Shown here in pieces: positions 10,411 through 23,226 of a stretch of DNA of 64,000 nucleotides. Location of the stretch: the NCBI GenBank assembly GCA_930367205.1, contig OV884014.1, forward strand, positions 112,605,138 to 112,669,137. The letters are read 5' to 3'. Under the pieces are notes generated by a model, which made no database searches, was not told where the DNA came from, and worked only from the letters and a program-made list of their open reading frames with translations. The position numbers and the translations under genes are program-made. Source of the DNA: Acanthosoma haemorrhoidale. Its lineage: Eukaryota; Arthropoda; Insecta; Hemiptera; Acanthosomatidae. Within the stretch, counting starts at the first letter, position 1, and every line of letters begins with the position of its first letter.

Positions 10411-10711
10411 TTAAATTGTACAATGTTATAGAATGTATTCCATTTTATTTCCGTGGTATCTCCAAAACGTTTTTTTTTTTAAACTAGGTCGGGGTGATTA
10501 AGCTATATTGAGGAATTAAATCAGTTGGTAGTTCAATTTAACAAAAAAAAATCAAAGTACTTGATAAAAAATACTTCGTTGTATCCGTTAAATTTAATTA
10601 TTGATTCCTATAATAGCTATTAGTGGTTTGTGTTTGAGCTCACACTTCCAGGAGATTGGGCTTGGCCTAGTTATGAGCCCTTTGCTTATGTATCATATAG
10701 TTCTGTTAAGT
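10411..10711. other. No gene recognised
   Basis: Unassigned spacer ending in a poly-T run (10711-10736). Confidence 0.5.
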
Positions 10712-10925
10712 TTTTTTTTTTTTTTTTTTTTTTTTTCTAAGCTCTCAAACTTATAAAAATAGGAATGTGGGAAAAATAAGGAAAATTATTTTTGGCTGGA
10801 AAGTGCCTTTCACTAAGGGGAGACCCCTATTTGAAGGATGTATGAGAAGGATATGGGGTGTGGAATGCCTAGAAAGGCGGATGGAGTCAGGAAGGTAGTG
10901 AGAGTCTACCAAGGATCTGTTAAGT
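10712..10925 (-). mobile_element. Poly-A-tailed retroposon fragment, copy 1
   Basis: On the plus strand a T run is followed by CTAAGCTCT and then a moderately GC-rich block (GGGAAAAATA, CTTGAAGG-type, GTGAGAGTCTACC). The same order recurs at 31097-31290. Read on the minus strand both end in AGAGCTTAG plus poly-A. Family not identified. Confidence 0.55.
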
Positions 10926-11794
10926 ATAGTGTATAAAAAAAGAGCGTATCCATCATAATAATTAATGTCTTTGGGTATGTAGTATATTGTTTTAGATCAA
11001 GCATTACTTTTGTTAAATCATTCAGGTATGTTGATGTGTTGTTTTTTATTATTATTTTAATAGTAATATCATATTTATGGAGTGTTTAGGTCACCATTAT
11101 TCTGTGATGTACCATTAGTGCGTAGAGGTACACCTGCAGTTAGGAATCCAGATTTTGTTTAGACAGAACCCTCAGCTTTTATTGCACGATATAAAAAGCC
11201 TGGTCTACCAGTCCCAGGGACCCTCGGCTCTACGGTCCCGGCTCTTAACTCCATCAGCCAGGGACACTCCGAGACCACGTTGATTATAAGTTAAGAGCAC
11301 GTACGGACGGGTAATTGGCGATACGACCGATGAAGTTGTGCGACCGCGAGTTGCCACGGACCTCAGGTCCCCACACACAACTCCCACAACTGTCGCTAAC
11401 TCGACTGCTCCTAATGGACTTGACTATCTCGTCCACTTTTTAATTAAATTTGGTTAATTATGCTTCTAATGCTTTGTTTTTTTAAAATATTTTTGTTCTT
11501 TACACGTCATAAACATTTCTTATACACTTATAGGGAAACAAAAACCTTTCAAAGTAAATAAACTTAAATTCTATTACTTTTTGTCTGATGTCAATGATAA
11601 ACAAATTTTTAAGCTATTATCATTATTTATTATTAGGTTATTGGAACCTAATCTAATATTACTCTTGAGGTGAAATTTTCCTCTTGGACGTTATGCGCCT
11701 AATTTAAATTTGTCAGATACGAATTTGTTTCGCAAAACTCATTTATCTAAAAATTTACAGATTTATGGCTCCTTTTCCTGCATAGCATAATGTG
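10926..11794. other. No gene recognised
   Basis: Contains a weaker acceptor-donor juxtaposition (AATCATTCAG|GTATGT near 11021-11030) and a GC-rich patch at 11160-11420 with no recognised homology. A 60-codon minus frame at 11205-11387 is not called. Confidence 0.45.
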
Positions 11795-11900
11795 CATTTG
11801 AAGGAGGGTACAATTACAAAAACAGATTTTTTTTTTACAGTTCAAATTACAACTATCAATAGACTAAACTAGGTGATGGGGCTCACCTTCGGTTTACAAA
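11795..11900 (-). mobile_element. LINE 3'-UTR fragment with conserved hairpin
   Basis: GGTGATGGGGCTCACC at 11872-11887 is a 16-nt imperfect hairpin. The flanking GAAGGAGGGTACAATTACAA matches 9010-9110, so these are two copies of one family. Confidence 0.6.
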
Positions 11901-13509
11901 TTCAGATACGAATTGATTGATAAATAATTTTAATTGGTTTTTTTTTTTTCACATTCTTTGAGAATCACACATTTTATTGACACGTTTTTGAATTCCCCTA
12001 CGCAAATAGTTTTTTATGTAATGTCATGGTGTTACATTTATAAAAATATGCTAATGGGATGAAAGATTAATGTGTTTTGTTACCTACGGGGGTGTAGTTG
12101 TTAAGTGAGATCTACATATTTCGTAGTTTCTTAATTAATTTCTGTTTATGTCTAGATATGCTTTTGTGGTGTTTATTTTTTTTATCGGTTGGCTTACATC
12201 CGCGTTAGGGCCATTAGCATGATCGGTATGAAAGAAAAATTAATAAATAGATTTAAAGACATATAGGAAAAAGTAGAATTGAAATTTAGCGTAATTTTTA
12301 TTACAATGCGTAGGTTTTTTCAATTGTTGAATTATGCACAATTATACTGGAACTGACTTCAAGCTGACGTATTCAATAGCAACTATAACCAAATTAATAA
12401 ACAAACATTAGACGTGATTAATTTATATTCCACACAAAGTAGTGTTTTATTTATGTGCCAGCTGCTCCAAGTGTGCACATAGTAAAGGCTGGGAAAACTA
12501 TTTTCCTAAGAAATAAATCCTATGGCAAAATAAGGATTGAACAGTTGGAATTTGAAAAAATAATAGCTTGTCGTTTTTTTATATTTTACTAATGTCAATT
12601 TACATGTTGAATTCATGTTGTTTGAGACGAAGTATATAATCCATCGCTAGGTGTATGATACGGAATCAAAATTCTAGAAAGGTCATTGTTGATCAAGTAT
12701 CACCGGATACTCTCCAGATACGAGTTAGCAGTGAGCCTAAAGTGATCCTAACCACCCCCTCCCTACTTTCAGAAGTCTCCCCCTATTTCCTCCTCGGACT
12801 GGAGAAATCCTTTTAGTGTCGCCCCCTTTGTCCGGACGGTATAATCTCCAATCCTACCATTTGCCGTCATAGCACTCCCTCACAAAGGATGGACCATCCT
12901 CGCTCTCTCTCTCTCTCTCTCTCCAGTGGACTCTTGATTGAGTGTTGGCTGAACGACTGTTGAGCGAAGTAATTCGTTCTAGTTACATTTGTTATGATAC
13001 GATTACAGAAAAAAATCGCAATTTGTCATTACGTACATGTGTGTTTTATTTAGCAATTCGATTTAGCTAAGTTCAAATATATATGTCAATATTTAAAAAA
13101 CAAAATATTTTATAATATTCGATCATAATTGAAAAGGGCTTCTTTGTAGGCATCGAGGACGAACTGTCACACCTAGAGGTCCATACACTAAATAGCATTT
13201 TAAAAAAGCGCTCGTTATATGCTGTAGTTCTGGCTGTTGTAATATGCCTCTTTAATTGGGATATTGAAAAAGGTGAATGAACAAATGGACTACAATGGAC
13301 GTTGCTCCTGAGATCAGAGTTTACCGATCATCATTTCTTGTGCGATAAGTTGCCGTGGGCATTTACTGACCGAGTCGTCTTGTCTCTCGAAAGAACTGCT
13401 TGTCGACTCTGAAGGAAACACAATCAAAGAGGAAAAACAAAGTCAGTTTGATGCTTTAGAAGAATTGTCTATATTTACTTCCAGAAGTGAAAATATTCAA
13501 CGCTTTCAC
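11901..13509. other. No gene recognised
   Basis: Mostly AT-rich intron-like DNA. A pyrimidine-rich, GC-richer island at 12715-12960 contains a (CT)n tract at 12902-12923. No supported coding sequence. Confidence 0.5.
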
Positions 13510-13655
13510 TTGACAACCATGTGGATTTGAAGATCTCTGGGCTGTTTGTAAATACTGTATGAATGAGCGAGTGAATGAAAATTGTTAATGTGCTATGAAT
13601 GAAAACATTTATCACAATTACTTATTGCTTTGCCCAATTTTACGCATTTGTTATT
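13510..13655 (+). mobile_element. Jockey-clade LINE 3' end, copy J3
   Basis: Only the last ~145 bp of the 3' UTR: CAACCATGTGGATTTG, CTCTGGGCTGTTTGTAAATA, GAATGAGCGAGTGAATGAAA, then CACAATTACTTATTGC. Severely 5'-truncated. Confidence 0.75.
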
Positions 13656-16389
13656 TAGTTAGTTATTAACATTTATTATTTTTTTATATTATTCATCAGA
13701 GTACTAGTACTCAAAAAGAGGTACTTGTACATACTTGGTATTCATATATTTAAAAAAATGCTTAGAGTCAATCAAAATATATGTTTTTTATTTATGCGCC
13801 ATGAAAAGAGATAACTTAACTAAATTATTTCTGTTTCCTCACGCTGGAAGGATTAATAAAGTAGCTTAGAATTGTGAAGATGAAGTTTATCTTGCCAATT
13901 ACGACTTCGGAAGACGGTCAAATATATTTTCTTGTTTTTAGTTTACGAATTTTATAATAAGGCATAAACTCCAACCAAGAGAGTAGAGTTACAGTAAACA
14001 ATAAATCAGCAACATAACGTGTCAGCTACAATACAGCCTACAAGCTAATGGTGTTTGGTAATTGTACTGGCTTTCTTCTGTGCCCGATTACTTTCATCTT
14101 GTCGGCTGATTACTTTCTAAACAATTATAAGCCTGTTTATTCTAATTTCAAAGGAGCTCTCCTTTGCTCTCATTTTGGTGGCTATCATACCACAATGGCA
14201 TCTTAAGGAATTTCTTCGCGGTAAGAAGGTTCTGGGGTTAAGTGACTTTTATTTACGTACCTTACAGTGGATCATCACGGGATAAGAGGGATTTTCATTT
14301 TTGCAGTTTATCGAGCTTAAGTTATCATGTATTGCCTCTGTTCGTGGGAATGGGGATGCCGTGATATTTTTCTGTATTTATTGCACACTTAATCCTAACA
14401 AATTATATATTAGGGAAGTTTTTATGTTTGATTTGATACTCGACCCAATACAGTAAGATCAAACACTATTAATTAATTGTGAATCTTAACTTTTTTCAAA
14501 TGATTTTTATCGTCATAAGGTCGTCAAGTGTAAGTGTGCAAAAACCATTTTGCTATACAAAATTACGTACTTGATATTAGTAACTGTGTAATTATATATA
14601 TATATATAGTGTTATGTCGATCGGGGGGGGGGGCAAGATATTAAATTTGATACCCTATACAAAATGATTGCGAGCGTAATTAATTAATTAATAGCCCATT
14701 GATAATTGATAAAATGAAATATTGATAGGTCTTACGGTCAACAATTACGGCCAGGACAGACAGAAACGAAAAGAGTTTCTGATTTTGAAACTAATCCACA
14801 AAACCTTAAACAAATATATATGAGGGGGTCATGATAATCAGATTCTATTGATTGTTGCTCTATTCTTCTTGTACCTGTTCAGTGTGTGTTTCGGAGGATT
14901 ATTGATTCTTTATTTACGTAATATAATTACGTGACATATATATTCCGTAAGTTAATAACCAATAACACGGTTCTCATTGCTAAATTGCGAAGTTAAGAAA
15001 ACCTATTGGGCGACAAATTTAAAGGCTCTAACAAACGTTATTTGACTTTTGTGGCCGTTCGGTAAGACTCGTTCAATGCGAACGAAGCAGCGAGGTAAAT
15101 GGCTGCTCATTTGTACAACTGTATTGCAGCTACAAGAGAGTGAAGAGGGACTAGTCCGCCCCACTCTCCCAGCTAATTAATGAATTGAGTCTGTCTGCTT
15201 AATTATTCACGGACGGTTCTAGTCTACTTTATTTTGCCTATCCTTCTGAAGACCAGTTTTTGTAGCTGCTCAGTGCCTGAAGGAAAGAACAATAAATTAA
15301 ATCTCTTTAAAAAATAAATTGTTAAATCTTTCTAGTTTCTAGAAGTTCCATGGATCAGTGGCTTTTTCTAGTACTAACTATTCCGAAGATAGGAGCCACT
15401 GGCCAAGTCACTCACTAGTAGTTTGGTTAACTTTCGTCTCTTTGTGCAATAATGTTCAATAAATCAAGATTCTTTCAATTTAGTTCAAAAGGTCATGTGG
15501 ATGGCAAATTAAAATTTGTAAATAAGGTTCCTTCGGTGATGAAAGGTATGGATAAACGGTTTAGGAAAGAAAATGTGGAATAAGACAGGAATCCGGTCTT
15601 GGTCATATTATATGACGAATATAATATGGAGGAGTGACAGATGGCTGTGAGATGGGCAGGCGGCGAGGAAGCGATGTCCTGCACTATCTCCCTAATCAAT
15701 ACACGTGCAAGAGGAGGCACGTGTCTCGCCAGTAGTCACGACTCTTTCTAGTCTAGCCTAGCTAAACAATTTTTAACTATTTTTTTTTTTTGCTGAAGTT
15801 GCTGAAAATTTTCATTTTGGGCTGTTAATTCTTCAGTCTCTCCGAAACGTAGATCTCCAGCGTAGATACATAATGTATTGTCTATAAAACAACGTTTAGG
15901 AGAGACCGAAGCTTAAAAAAGCCAATATATATATATAAAATTGTTTCTTTTTAATTATTATTAATACTTTGGAAAATAATATTATGTGTGCATACACATG
16001 TATGTTTATATGAAATTGATACGTTTGAAAAAAACAATTCCATTGGCTGAGTTTCGTTATAATTACTGCTCGAATGATAGTTATTTGTTTCTATTTTTTA
16101 TTATGTATTGTCGTTATTGTGGACTAGACAGACGAAGGATAAAACGCCTGGTATTAACGTAGAGATTGGTTGCTGGCTAGGTTGACTTCATCAAGACATT
16201 ATAGAAGACGAAAAATCACCGAAAGAAAGCCTAATGACCGAAGTATCAAAACTACCCTTTTATATTTTTCCTAAAACCATATTTTGGTGATATGGAGCAT
16301 AAATGTATGGATATGAAACGAGCGGCGGCGTTGCGATACCGACGTATGCCTACCAGAGAAAACGTCTCATTTGTTTCTCACTTTTGTTA
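13656..16389. other. Long stretch without a recognised gene
   Basis: AT-rich, low in recognisable repeats. Notable only for a (TA)n run at 14596-14607, a G run at 14624-14634, clustered TAATTA words at 14675-14695, and a (AT)n run at 15929-15937. The 75-codon minus frame at 15493-15720 has no visible domain. Because it is comparatively repeat-poor, this stretch is the best place to look for conserved intronic elements. Confidence 0.45.
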
Positions 16390-16835
16390 TTAAACGTACA
16401 TTTGAAAACGAAATAGACGTTATTAGACAAGAACTAAACAGACGCTTTGGACATTTGTACAGACTACTTCGAAGGACAGCCCATCTTTCAATAGAAAATA
16501 AATTACAAAACTACAAAGTTATACCTAAGCCAATCTGGACATACGGTGTAGAGCTATGGGGAACAGCAAAAAAGTCGAACATCATGCGTATCCAATCCTC
16601 TCAATCAAAAGTCCTGAGAACAATAGTAAATGCCCCTTATTACGTTAGCAACAAAACCCTTCATAACGATCTTAATATACCCTACATTTTTCAACTCATC
16701 CCTTCCAAGTTTATAAAATTCTATAGGAGCCTATCAAACCACCCTAATCCCGTAGCACAGTCATTGCACTGCACCACTCATCCCTATAATCATCCTGGGA
16801 GACTGAAACGGCAGTGGCCTCGTGTCCTGCTATAA
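16371..16835 (+). pseudogene. Jockey-clade ORF2 C-terminus (5'-truncated)
   Basis: A 154-codon frame. From about residue 22 it matches the segment after the reverse-transcriptase domain of Jockey-type ORF2: LNRRFGHLYRLLRRT, IPKPIWTYGVELWGTA, SKVLRTIVNAPYYVSNKTLH, LSNHPNPVA, and a terminal LKRQWPRVLL before the stop. The endonuclease and the catalytic RT motifs are absent through 5' truncation, so it is non-functional. The first ~20 residues are probably flanking DNA. Confidence 0.8.
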
Positions 16836-17165
16836 ATGCGTGACAGTGGGGGTCCTTGCAATGGCTAGTTTCTCCAATCATGTACTGAGCGTCTGTGGCT
16901 CTCTCGCTCTTTGTCATCCTCCACTGGTTCGTATCCGGTGACGCGGCTGACGGAGGAGCGTGGGGGACTTCCCAGGACTCCGCTTCCTCTTTCGTATGCG
17001 AGGGAGGTGATAAACATGTGGTTTGGGAGGCCTCTGGGCTGTTTGTATATATTGTATGAATGAGCGAGTGAATGATGAATTGTAATAAATATGGTATGAA
17101 TAAGAACATCTTAATTGCTTATTGCCCAATCAGGCAGATTGTAATTTTAGCACAATGAAGAAGTT
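16425..17165 (+). mobile_element. Jockey-clade LINE, copy J4 (reference copy for the family)
   Basis: ORF2 C-terminus followed by a ~330-bp 3' UTR ending CAGATTGTAATTTTAGCACA then ATGAAGAAG. This is, with J9, the longest copy in the window. Minus-strand frames 16744-17109 and 16914-17129 are antisense. Confidence 0.85.
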
Positions 17166-17532
17166 CAAGAAATAGACGTTATCCGATAAAGATTTTAAAA
17201 TTAAAATAGGAAGGTTTTTGACGTTTTTTTTCATATTTTTGAGTAAATGAAGAGTTTTATTTACTTTTAGACGTGTATTGAATCATTTGATGAGCCTGCA
17301 GTAAAATTCCAGACTGTAAAAATTTAGTAGCCGCCAATAGAGTGAAAGATCGTACCCGCACTCGTGGCGTGTGGTCTAAGACTTTAAGTACGAAATCCCT
17401 TTTCGCTCACAATTGGACTAGAACATTATTACGAGCACCGAAAATTTCAGGACAAGCTGCCGACACCCGAACCCACTAATATCAGTAACAGTTGTGAATT
17501 AATAAATAAATTAAAAGGCCAAAATTATAATT

Positions 17533-18112
17533 TCGGTTTAACAATAAACACATCATCGAAAGAATCACCAAACTAGAGAGACTAAGTTTTGCAACCAGTA
17601 ACGTATATAACAAGAAAAACCTATCCAATAAAGTGAAAATAAGACACTACAACACAGTCGTTAAACCGGTAAGATTATATGGGACGGAAACCTCATGCCT
17701 CACTAATCTAGAGAAACTACTGAGAATAGAACGAAGAATCCCAAGAAGGATCTACGGCCCCAAAAAGACACAAGAAGGATACAGGCTAAGATCCAACCAG
17801 GAAATCTACAAAGACACAAAATACCTAGAAACGGACATAATGATCAGGAGACTGAAATTCCACGGACATATGGTGGGGGTGGCCCCGGAAAGACTAAACA
17901 AGGAAATATTTCAGAAAATCCGAGGATACAAAAGCTCAAGGGGATACACCAAGCAGATGAAGGAAGAAACTGAAAGACTAGGAATAACGGACCAGGATTG
18001 TCAGGACGGCGAAAGATATAGGAAAAGACTGAAGGAAATCGAGGTTATTGTGGGAAAGAAAAAATCGAAAAAGGGAGTCGATGGACAGAAGAAAGAAAAC
18101 AAAAGCACGTAG
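17533..18112 (+). pseudogene. RTE-like LINE ORF C-terminus (5'-truncated)
   Basis: The open frame continues upstream of the nominal ATG at 17633 to about 17533 (NKHIIERITKLERLSF). Motifs IRHYNTVVKPVRLYGTET, IERRIPRRIYGP and IMIRRLKFHGHM are those found downstream of the RT domain in RTE-like insect LINEs. The tail is lysine- and glutamate-rich (KEETERLGITDQDCQDGERY). RT motifs A-C and the endonuclease are missing, so it is inactive. A second copy lies at 42409-43290. Confidence 0.7.
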
Positions 18113-18210
18113 AAATAATGAGGGAAAAATGGAAGGAAAGGAAAAACAAGAAAAGAACCGAAAGTAATGGTATTCGCGTTGTCTTTAAGGCCTTTCCCTG
18201 ACAAAAAAAA
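18113..18210 (+). mobile_element. RTE-like LINE 3' end with intact MITE target site
   Basis: The 3' UTR ends TTAAGGCCTTTCCCTGAC plus a short A run. At 18163-18178 the words GAAAGTAATGG and TATTCGCG are adjacent. In the copy at 42 kb the same place is interrupted by a 581-bp MITE, so this is the empty site. Confidence 0.75.
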
Positions 18211-19546
18211 CACATCATCATTTTTGTAAAGATTAGAAAGTGATGATTTTCTGCACATACTTAATATGACCGAATGCTCACGTCAATACTGGAAGTGCCG
18301 TTTTTTAGGGTCGTTTAGGGTGGTCTTGATTGAAGACTTTCAGAGTTGTAAAAATTAAAAATTTCAGCTGCCCTCTTAATCGCACTGCAAGTAGACAAGA
18401 TAGTCATCATCATACATACAATCATGCTAGATGATTTTCCATCACTAAATTCAATCATTAGATAAATGCCCGCTAATGTTAATAATTGTATTAAAATATT
18501 GAAAGTATGTTTCGTTGTGTTGTAATTATTCGTTTAATGTGCATGGTAACTTTTGTTTGGTTCTGGTATGAGAGTGGTGACATGATGTGTCTTTATGTAA
18601 ATAAAACAGTGGTTGTGTGTACTACGAAGAGGTGTATCAGATTCCTCATCAGGTATTCACGACATCAGGCTTTATGTCCGACCTGGAGTCCATCAATCCA
18701 TTTAGTTCTGTGGGAAGTTTTCCAGGCTGCTCTTCTTCCTCTGCCAGAGTGACTGTATTGAACAGCTGTTTATTTTAACAGACTTTAGTGCTGCTGAGGC
18801 TCACTGAAGCATTATACTATATAGAGTATGATAAATCGTATTTTCTATGCAAATAAATCGGCCATTATGATCTAAACGACAAACTAGATTGCAGCAGTGT
18901 TATATCTCTGTTAGAGGGTTGCCTGCCTCTCGACCTATTGTTAGGTTAGGATTCAGGAGAACATTTGTCGTTATAGGCCGCAACCCCTCCTATCCCCCAA
19001 ACACCCTCAATACCCCGACCCCCTCCGCTGGGGGTAGGAGGAAGGTATCTCCTTAATGGCCGAGCAGATCTGAAGCCCATTGTATTATTGATGAAGGACC
19101 GCCCAGACCCTGAGGACGTGGCTGCAATTTCGCTGTCTGAGGGAGAATATAATGGCCGGGGGAAGGCCTTTTGTCCGCGGGTAGTTACAGTAAACAGCAA
19201 GCGGGGCCCCTACGATGACGGATAACATCCGCTCCAACCGAATGGTTTAACTAATGCCCTAAGGTATATAACCAATATAAATAAGCACTTCACTATACGT
19301 TGTTGTCATCACCCTAAGAAGGATTGAAATGTTTGCAGTATGGAGAAATTGACTGACGAGGAGCTTGAATTTACAATTCAAGCTCGAAGATGGAGAATTA
19401 AAAGTTAACCTTAAACCTATTTAACGTATGGAGCAGTTTTGACTCCTTCTTCTCTGACTCCTCTGGGAATTCTCGACTCCCAGAGTAAGCCCGATGAAAA
19501 AGATCGCGGAATCAAACAAGAAATTAGCAACAGGGGACATGCCGAG
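18211..19546. other. No confirmed gene; one GC-richer island
   Basis: 18940-19230 is GC-richer and carries an 84-codon minus frame (18946-19200) with no recognised motif. A short plus frame at 19340-19408 (MEKLTDEELEFTIQARRW…) looks codon-like but stops after 22 residues. Neither is called a gene. Two TTAGG words at 18941 are too few to be telomeric repeat. Confidence 0.4.
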
Positions 19547-20445
19547 TGTCGGGTCGTCCCGAGGGGGGTGCCTGGTTACCCTAGCCCTGGTGACAGGTGA
19601 GGATTGTTTGAGTTTATAACCTGGACATTCGTTTCATGACGGCGTTACTATCTGACTCCATTTTTATGATAGGTATGTTCCCCGATAATGCACTATGTTC
19701 AGGAGAAGAGGTACAGGGTAGGTTATAGGTAGTTTATGTGGTCTTGGAATGACCACGAATTCACACTTGGTATCTCAGGGTAGGCGAAAACCGTCCGGAT
19801 CCCAAAAACGAGTGTGAACCGGAGAGAGGCAGACTGGATTGCAATGGGAGACACTGCTGGTAAAATTTGCAGGGCCACGGCAACCGTCGTCCGCGAGGGA
19901 GAGGTCTCTCACAAGGAGGTGCTAGTTTTAGTTAGACGAAGGCAGAGATTCCCACTGGGATGGTGTGGGTCTGACAAACGCATACACTACAACATAGCGA
20001 GGTTAGGATAGAGAGATGTAGAGGTTTTTCATAAAGAAGCAGTCAGGTTTTAAGAGTTCCAGCTGGAGCCACGAGCCAGTGAGTAGATGCCAAGAGAGAA
20101 TGATTTACTGGGGCTAGGATGCCGCCTTAAGTACCCGGCAATTATTGCCCTTAGCCAAAAACCATTGAGATTGGTGTAACCAATAGCATTCGACTTCTTT
20201 GTCCTCTGGGAGGCTAGCAAGGGCTGCTTAGGGACGGCGGTCTATTCCCTCATCTGTTGACCCAACTCATGTAACTACTTGGCCCCCGCATTTTTTATTG
20301 CTTAACACATTTATAATGATTTATATTTTGTTTTTGTTATTTACATTTGTCTATATACATTTAGTTCATGTTATTTACATTTGTTTACAATATATATACA
20401 AAAGAGTATAGGGTGATTTATCTTATGTAGTTAGCGGACGCTACA
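19547..20445. mobile_element. Solo LTR, copy L1 (899 bp, TSD CCGAG)
   Basis: Begins TGTCGGGTCGTC and ends AGCGGACGCTACA, i.e. TG…CA termini. It is flanked on both sides by CCGAG (19542-19546 and 20446-20450), a 5-bp duplication as made by gypsy-type integrases. No gag or pol lies between, so it is a recombinant solo LTR. Element orientation is ambiguous because both strands start TG and end CA. Confidence 0.85.
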
Positions 20446-20479
20446 CCGAGTAATTGGGTAAACTATAAATGAGGAATAG

Positions 20480-20795
20480 ATTTCGGCAGGCAGTGGGAGT
20501 CCTGGCAATGGCCAGTTTCTCTAATTATGTCCTGAGCGTCTGTGGCTCTCGCGCATTTGGTCAGCCTCCAATGGCTCGTATCCGGTGAAGCGGCTGACCA
20601 AGGAGCGTGGGGACTTCCCAAGATTCCATTTCCTCTTTGCATGCGAGGAAGGTGATAACCGTGTGGATTTGGGAGGCTTCTGAGCTGTTTCTAAATACTG
20701 TATGATGCAGATTGTAAATATTGTGAATGATAAATTGATCACAACTACTTATTGCCTAATAAGGCAGATTGTAATTTTAGCACAATAAAGACGTT
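20480..20795 (+). mobile_element. Jockey-clade LINE 3' end, copy J5
   Basis: 3' UTR only: GTGGGAGTCCTGGCAATGGC through GGCAGATTGTAATTTTAGCA and CAATAAAG. 5'-truncated. Confidence 0.8.
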
Positions 20796-22708
20796 TCAAT
20801 ATAGGAGAGTTCGGGAGTAGGCAGATGGTGATCCCTCTCAGGAAGACTTGATAAATGCTTCGCCCAAGTCCTTAGAATGCCAACAAGCTGGCGTCCGCAG
20901 AATGTGATGGAAGCTAGGTGTAAAGGCGATCCGGAGAACGCCCAAGGAATGTGTGTGAAGGGAGATCCAGAGCGAAGAGGAAATGGAACACAACAGATCA
21001 AAAAGTTGCTGAAGCCGTTTTCTGAGGACAATGACAAACTATTGTTTTGCCAAAAGTTTCCGCCTTCTCCGAACTTGGAATACCAAGGGGTGCTATAAAG
21101 GAAGAGAAGATATATGTTACCTGAAAGGTGCCTTGTTTCAGAGGTGAGAGATTACCTATGTGAAGATATTTATGAATTAACTTGGTATATATTGAAACAA
21201 ACGACAGACTTTACTCAATCGTGGCTGGATTAATCCGGACCGGAGCAGTGATACGAATGATTCTAAATAATCCTACATTAGCGGACTAAGTGCCCTAAAT
21301 GCTTTGTAAGTCCCCACGACAAAGCCCCCTTTTTTTTATAAACTTTAATTCGGCTGTGTATTTCCTGTCCCTCCCCGAAGGGTTCGACTAATTATTTTTT
21401 TTTCTCGAAGCCGTGGTCGCTTTTATTTATCCGCAGCTGCTGTTTGACAAATGCTTTCACTGCCCGACATTAAGCAGGGCTGTTTTTATAAGGAGTTAGC
21501 TCTGTATTTATTATAAGTTTTTTTTTTTTTTGTATTCAAATCGTTTGGTTTTTTTCCCCGAAGTTTTAAAAGTCAGTACTTTTTTTAAGCGCTCAATCCT
21601 TTGTCGGTTACAGCATGAGTGTGACGATGACCTCAAATCGTATTTTTTTTTCTTCTTTTTTTGATGATAAGGACTAGAAGTTGTATGAGCGCGAGATTAT
21701 GAAGTTACCAGATATTTAATAGAAAAAATGAAGTTTTATTTCAGACTAAATAACCGAGATTACTTTCTGGCCAACCTCAATACATTTGCTGAGCAATTCT
21801 TCAAGGGAACCTCTCCCGCCTTTCCTTGGAATAGGAGCTAAGGAAATATGTCGTGTAATGGACTGTGCTTAGCTCACTACCTTCTGAAACGCCATCTGAT
21901 TGCTGAACAAATTTGAAATAGGACCATTCACAAAGTGATGGATAACAAAATACCAAGAACACAATAGTCCATGCTACATATGTTGCAATTCTTGGCTGCC
22001 AGGAAGACATAAATATAGTCAGTTTATTTATGAAATGTACTGTTACTCCACAAAGTTATTATATTTCCCAGAATGCTTTCAGACATCCTCAACACTACAA
22101 TCGAGAATTATGTGACAAGAATTAATATGAAGCCGAGATAGGCAATTTGTCATTTGTACCTTAATTCATATTCGTACTTGTTATTAATGTAAATTGTAGC
22201 ACTGAACTAAAACTGCCTGTTTGACAGTCGGGAGCGCTATAACTCTAACTTAAATATAACTATCATACATAATATAACTCAATGAACAACATCTTAAGGT
22301 TTAGTGGTTGGTTGAATAAATGTTCAATTACATAAAATATATGCCGGAAATGGAAGCAATCCATGCTCGATATGGTGGGATATTCTTCCATATTACCCTG
22401 CATAATTATGCGGGTATTTTCCGTTAGTGAATGTTCGGGCCGGTGAACAAGTCTAGGCCACGTTTCCACGACGCGTGGATTGTCGAACCTGGCCCGTGGT
22501 CTGATTTAAATCGCGTTTAGACGAAGGCAAATATCTTTCATGGTTCGAGGTTTCGGTAATGTCGGTAAAGGCTTCCGACATCAAAGGCGTCTGCGTCTGC
22601 CGGACGACGAAACAGTATGACTCGTGCACCGCTTCCTGTTAGAGCTTGTCGAAGTTTGTGGTCGTGTAGTTCATACTGGATATGGATTTGTACGACATAA
22701 CTTCTAAA
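20796..22708. other. No gene recognised
   Basis: A 73-codon plus frame at 20877-21098 (MPTSWRPQNVMEARCKGD…, containing two similar KGDPE words) sits in a GC-richer patch. I do not recognise it and there is no flanking evidence for a gene. The rest is AT-rich with several T runs near 21330-21660. Confidence 0.4.
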
Positions 22709-23226
22709 GGGTGTCCAAGAATTAACGCATTCACAATTCGGCGTAGTAAACACTGTTCTTTGTGCCGAAATTGGATGATATTGATGTGGCCAATATGTGG
22801 TTTCAACAAGATGGTGCCACATCCCATACAGCCCATGAAACAATTCAAATACTGCATGAGACATTTCCATGTCGTGTACTCTCTCGTTTCGGTGATCATA
22901 ATTGGGCCCTATAGCGTGTGATTTAACACCTTTACATTTCTTTTTATGGGGTTATTTGAAGTCAAAGGTGTATGTCAACAAGCCCACATCCACCCGTGCA
23001 TTAAAAGACGAAATTCAACCACATTTATGCCAAATGGTCATGGAAAATGTCGACAAAAGAGTGCGTATGTGCCAGCAAAGTCGTGAAGGCCATTTGCCCG
23101 ATGTGTTATTCCATAAATAACCCTATCCTATTTACTTTATAATTAAATAAAAAAAAATAACAACAAAAATGCTAAAAACTTGGTTTTCTATTTAAATCAA
23201 ATCTTGCGTTAATTCTGGGACACCCC
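22709..23226 (+). mobile_element. Mariner-family A, copy A2, short derivative
   Basis: Left terminus GGGTGTCCAAGAATTAACGC, right terminus TTGCGTTAATTCTGGGACAC. It lacks the N-terminal coding region and starts directly at the deletion-junction region (ATTCGGCGTAGTAAACAC), followed by catalytic-half remnants (QQDGATSHTAHE-like, then LTPLHFFLWGY). About 518 bp. Non-coding in practice. Confidence 0.8.

Noticed and set aside
11021..11031. Second recursive splice site (AATCATTCAG|GTATGT)
   Set aside because: The pyrimidine tract is interrupted by several purines and the donor is only fair; kept only as a weak candidate.
18941..18951. Telomeric (TTAGG)n repeat
   Set aside because: Only two units are present.
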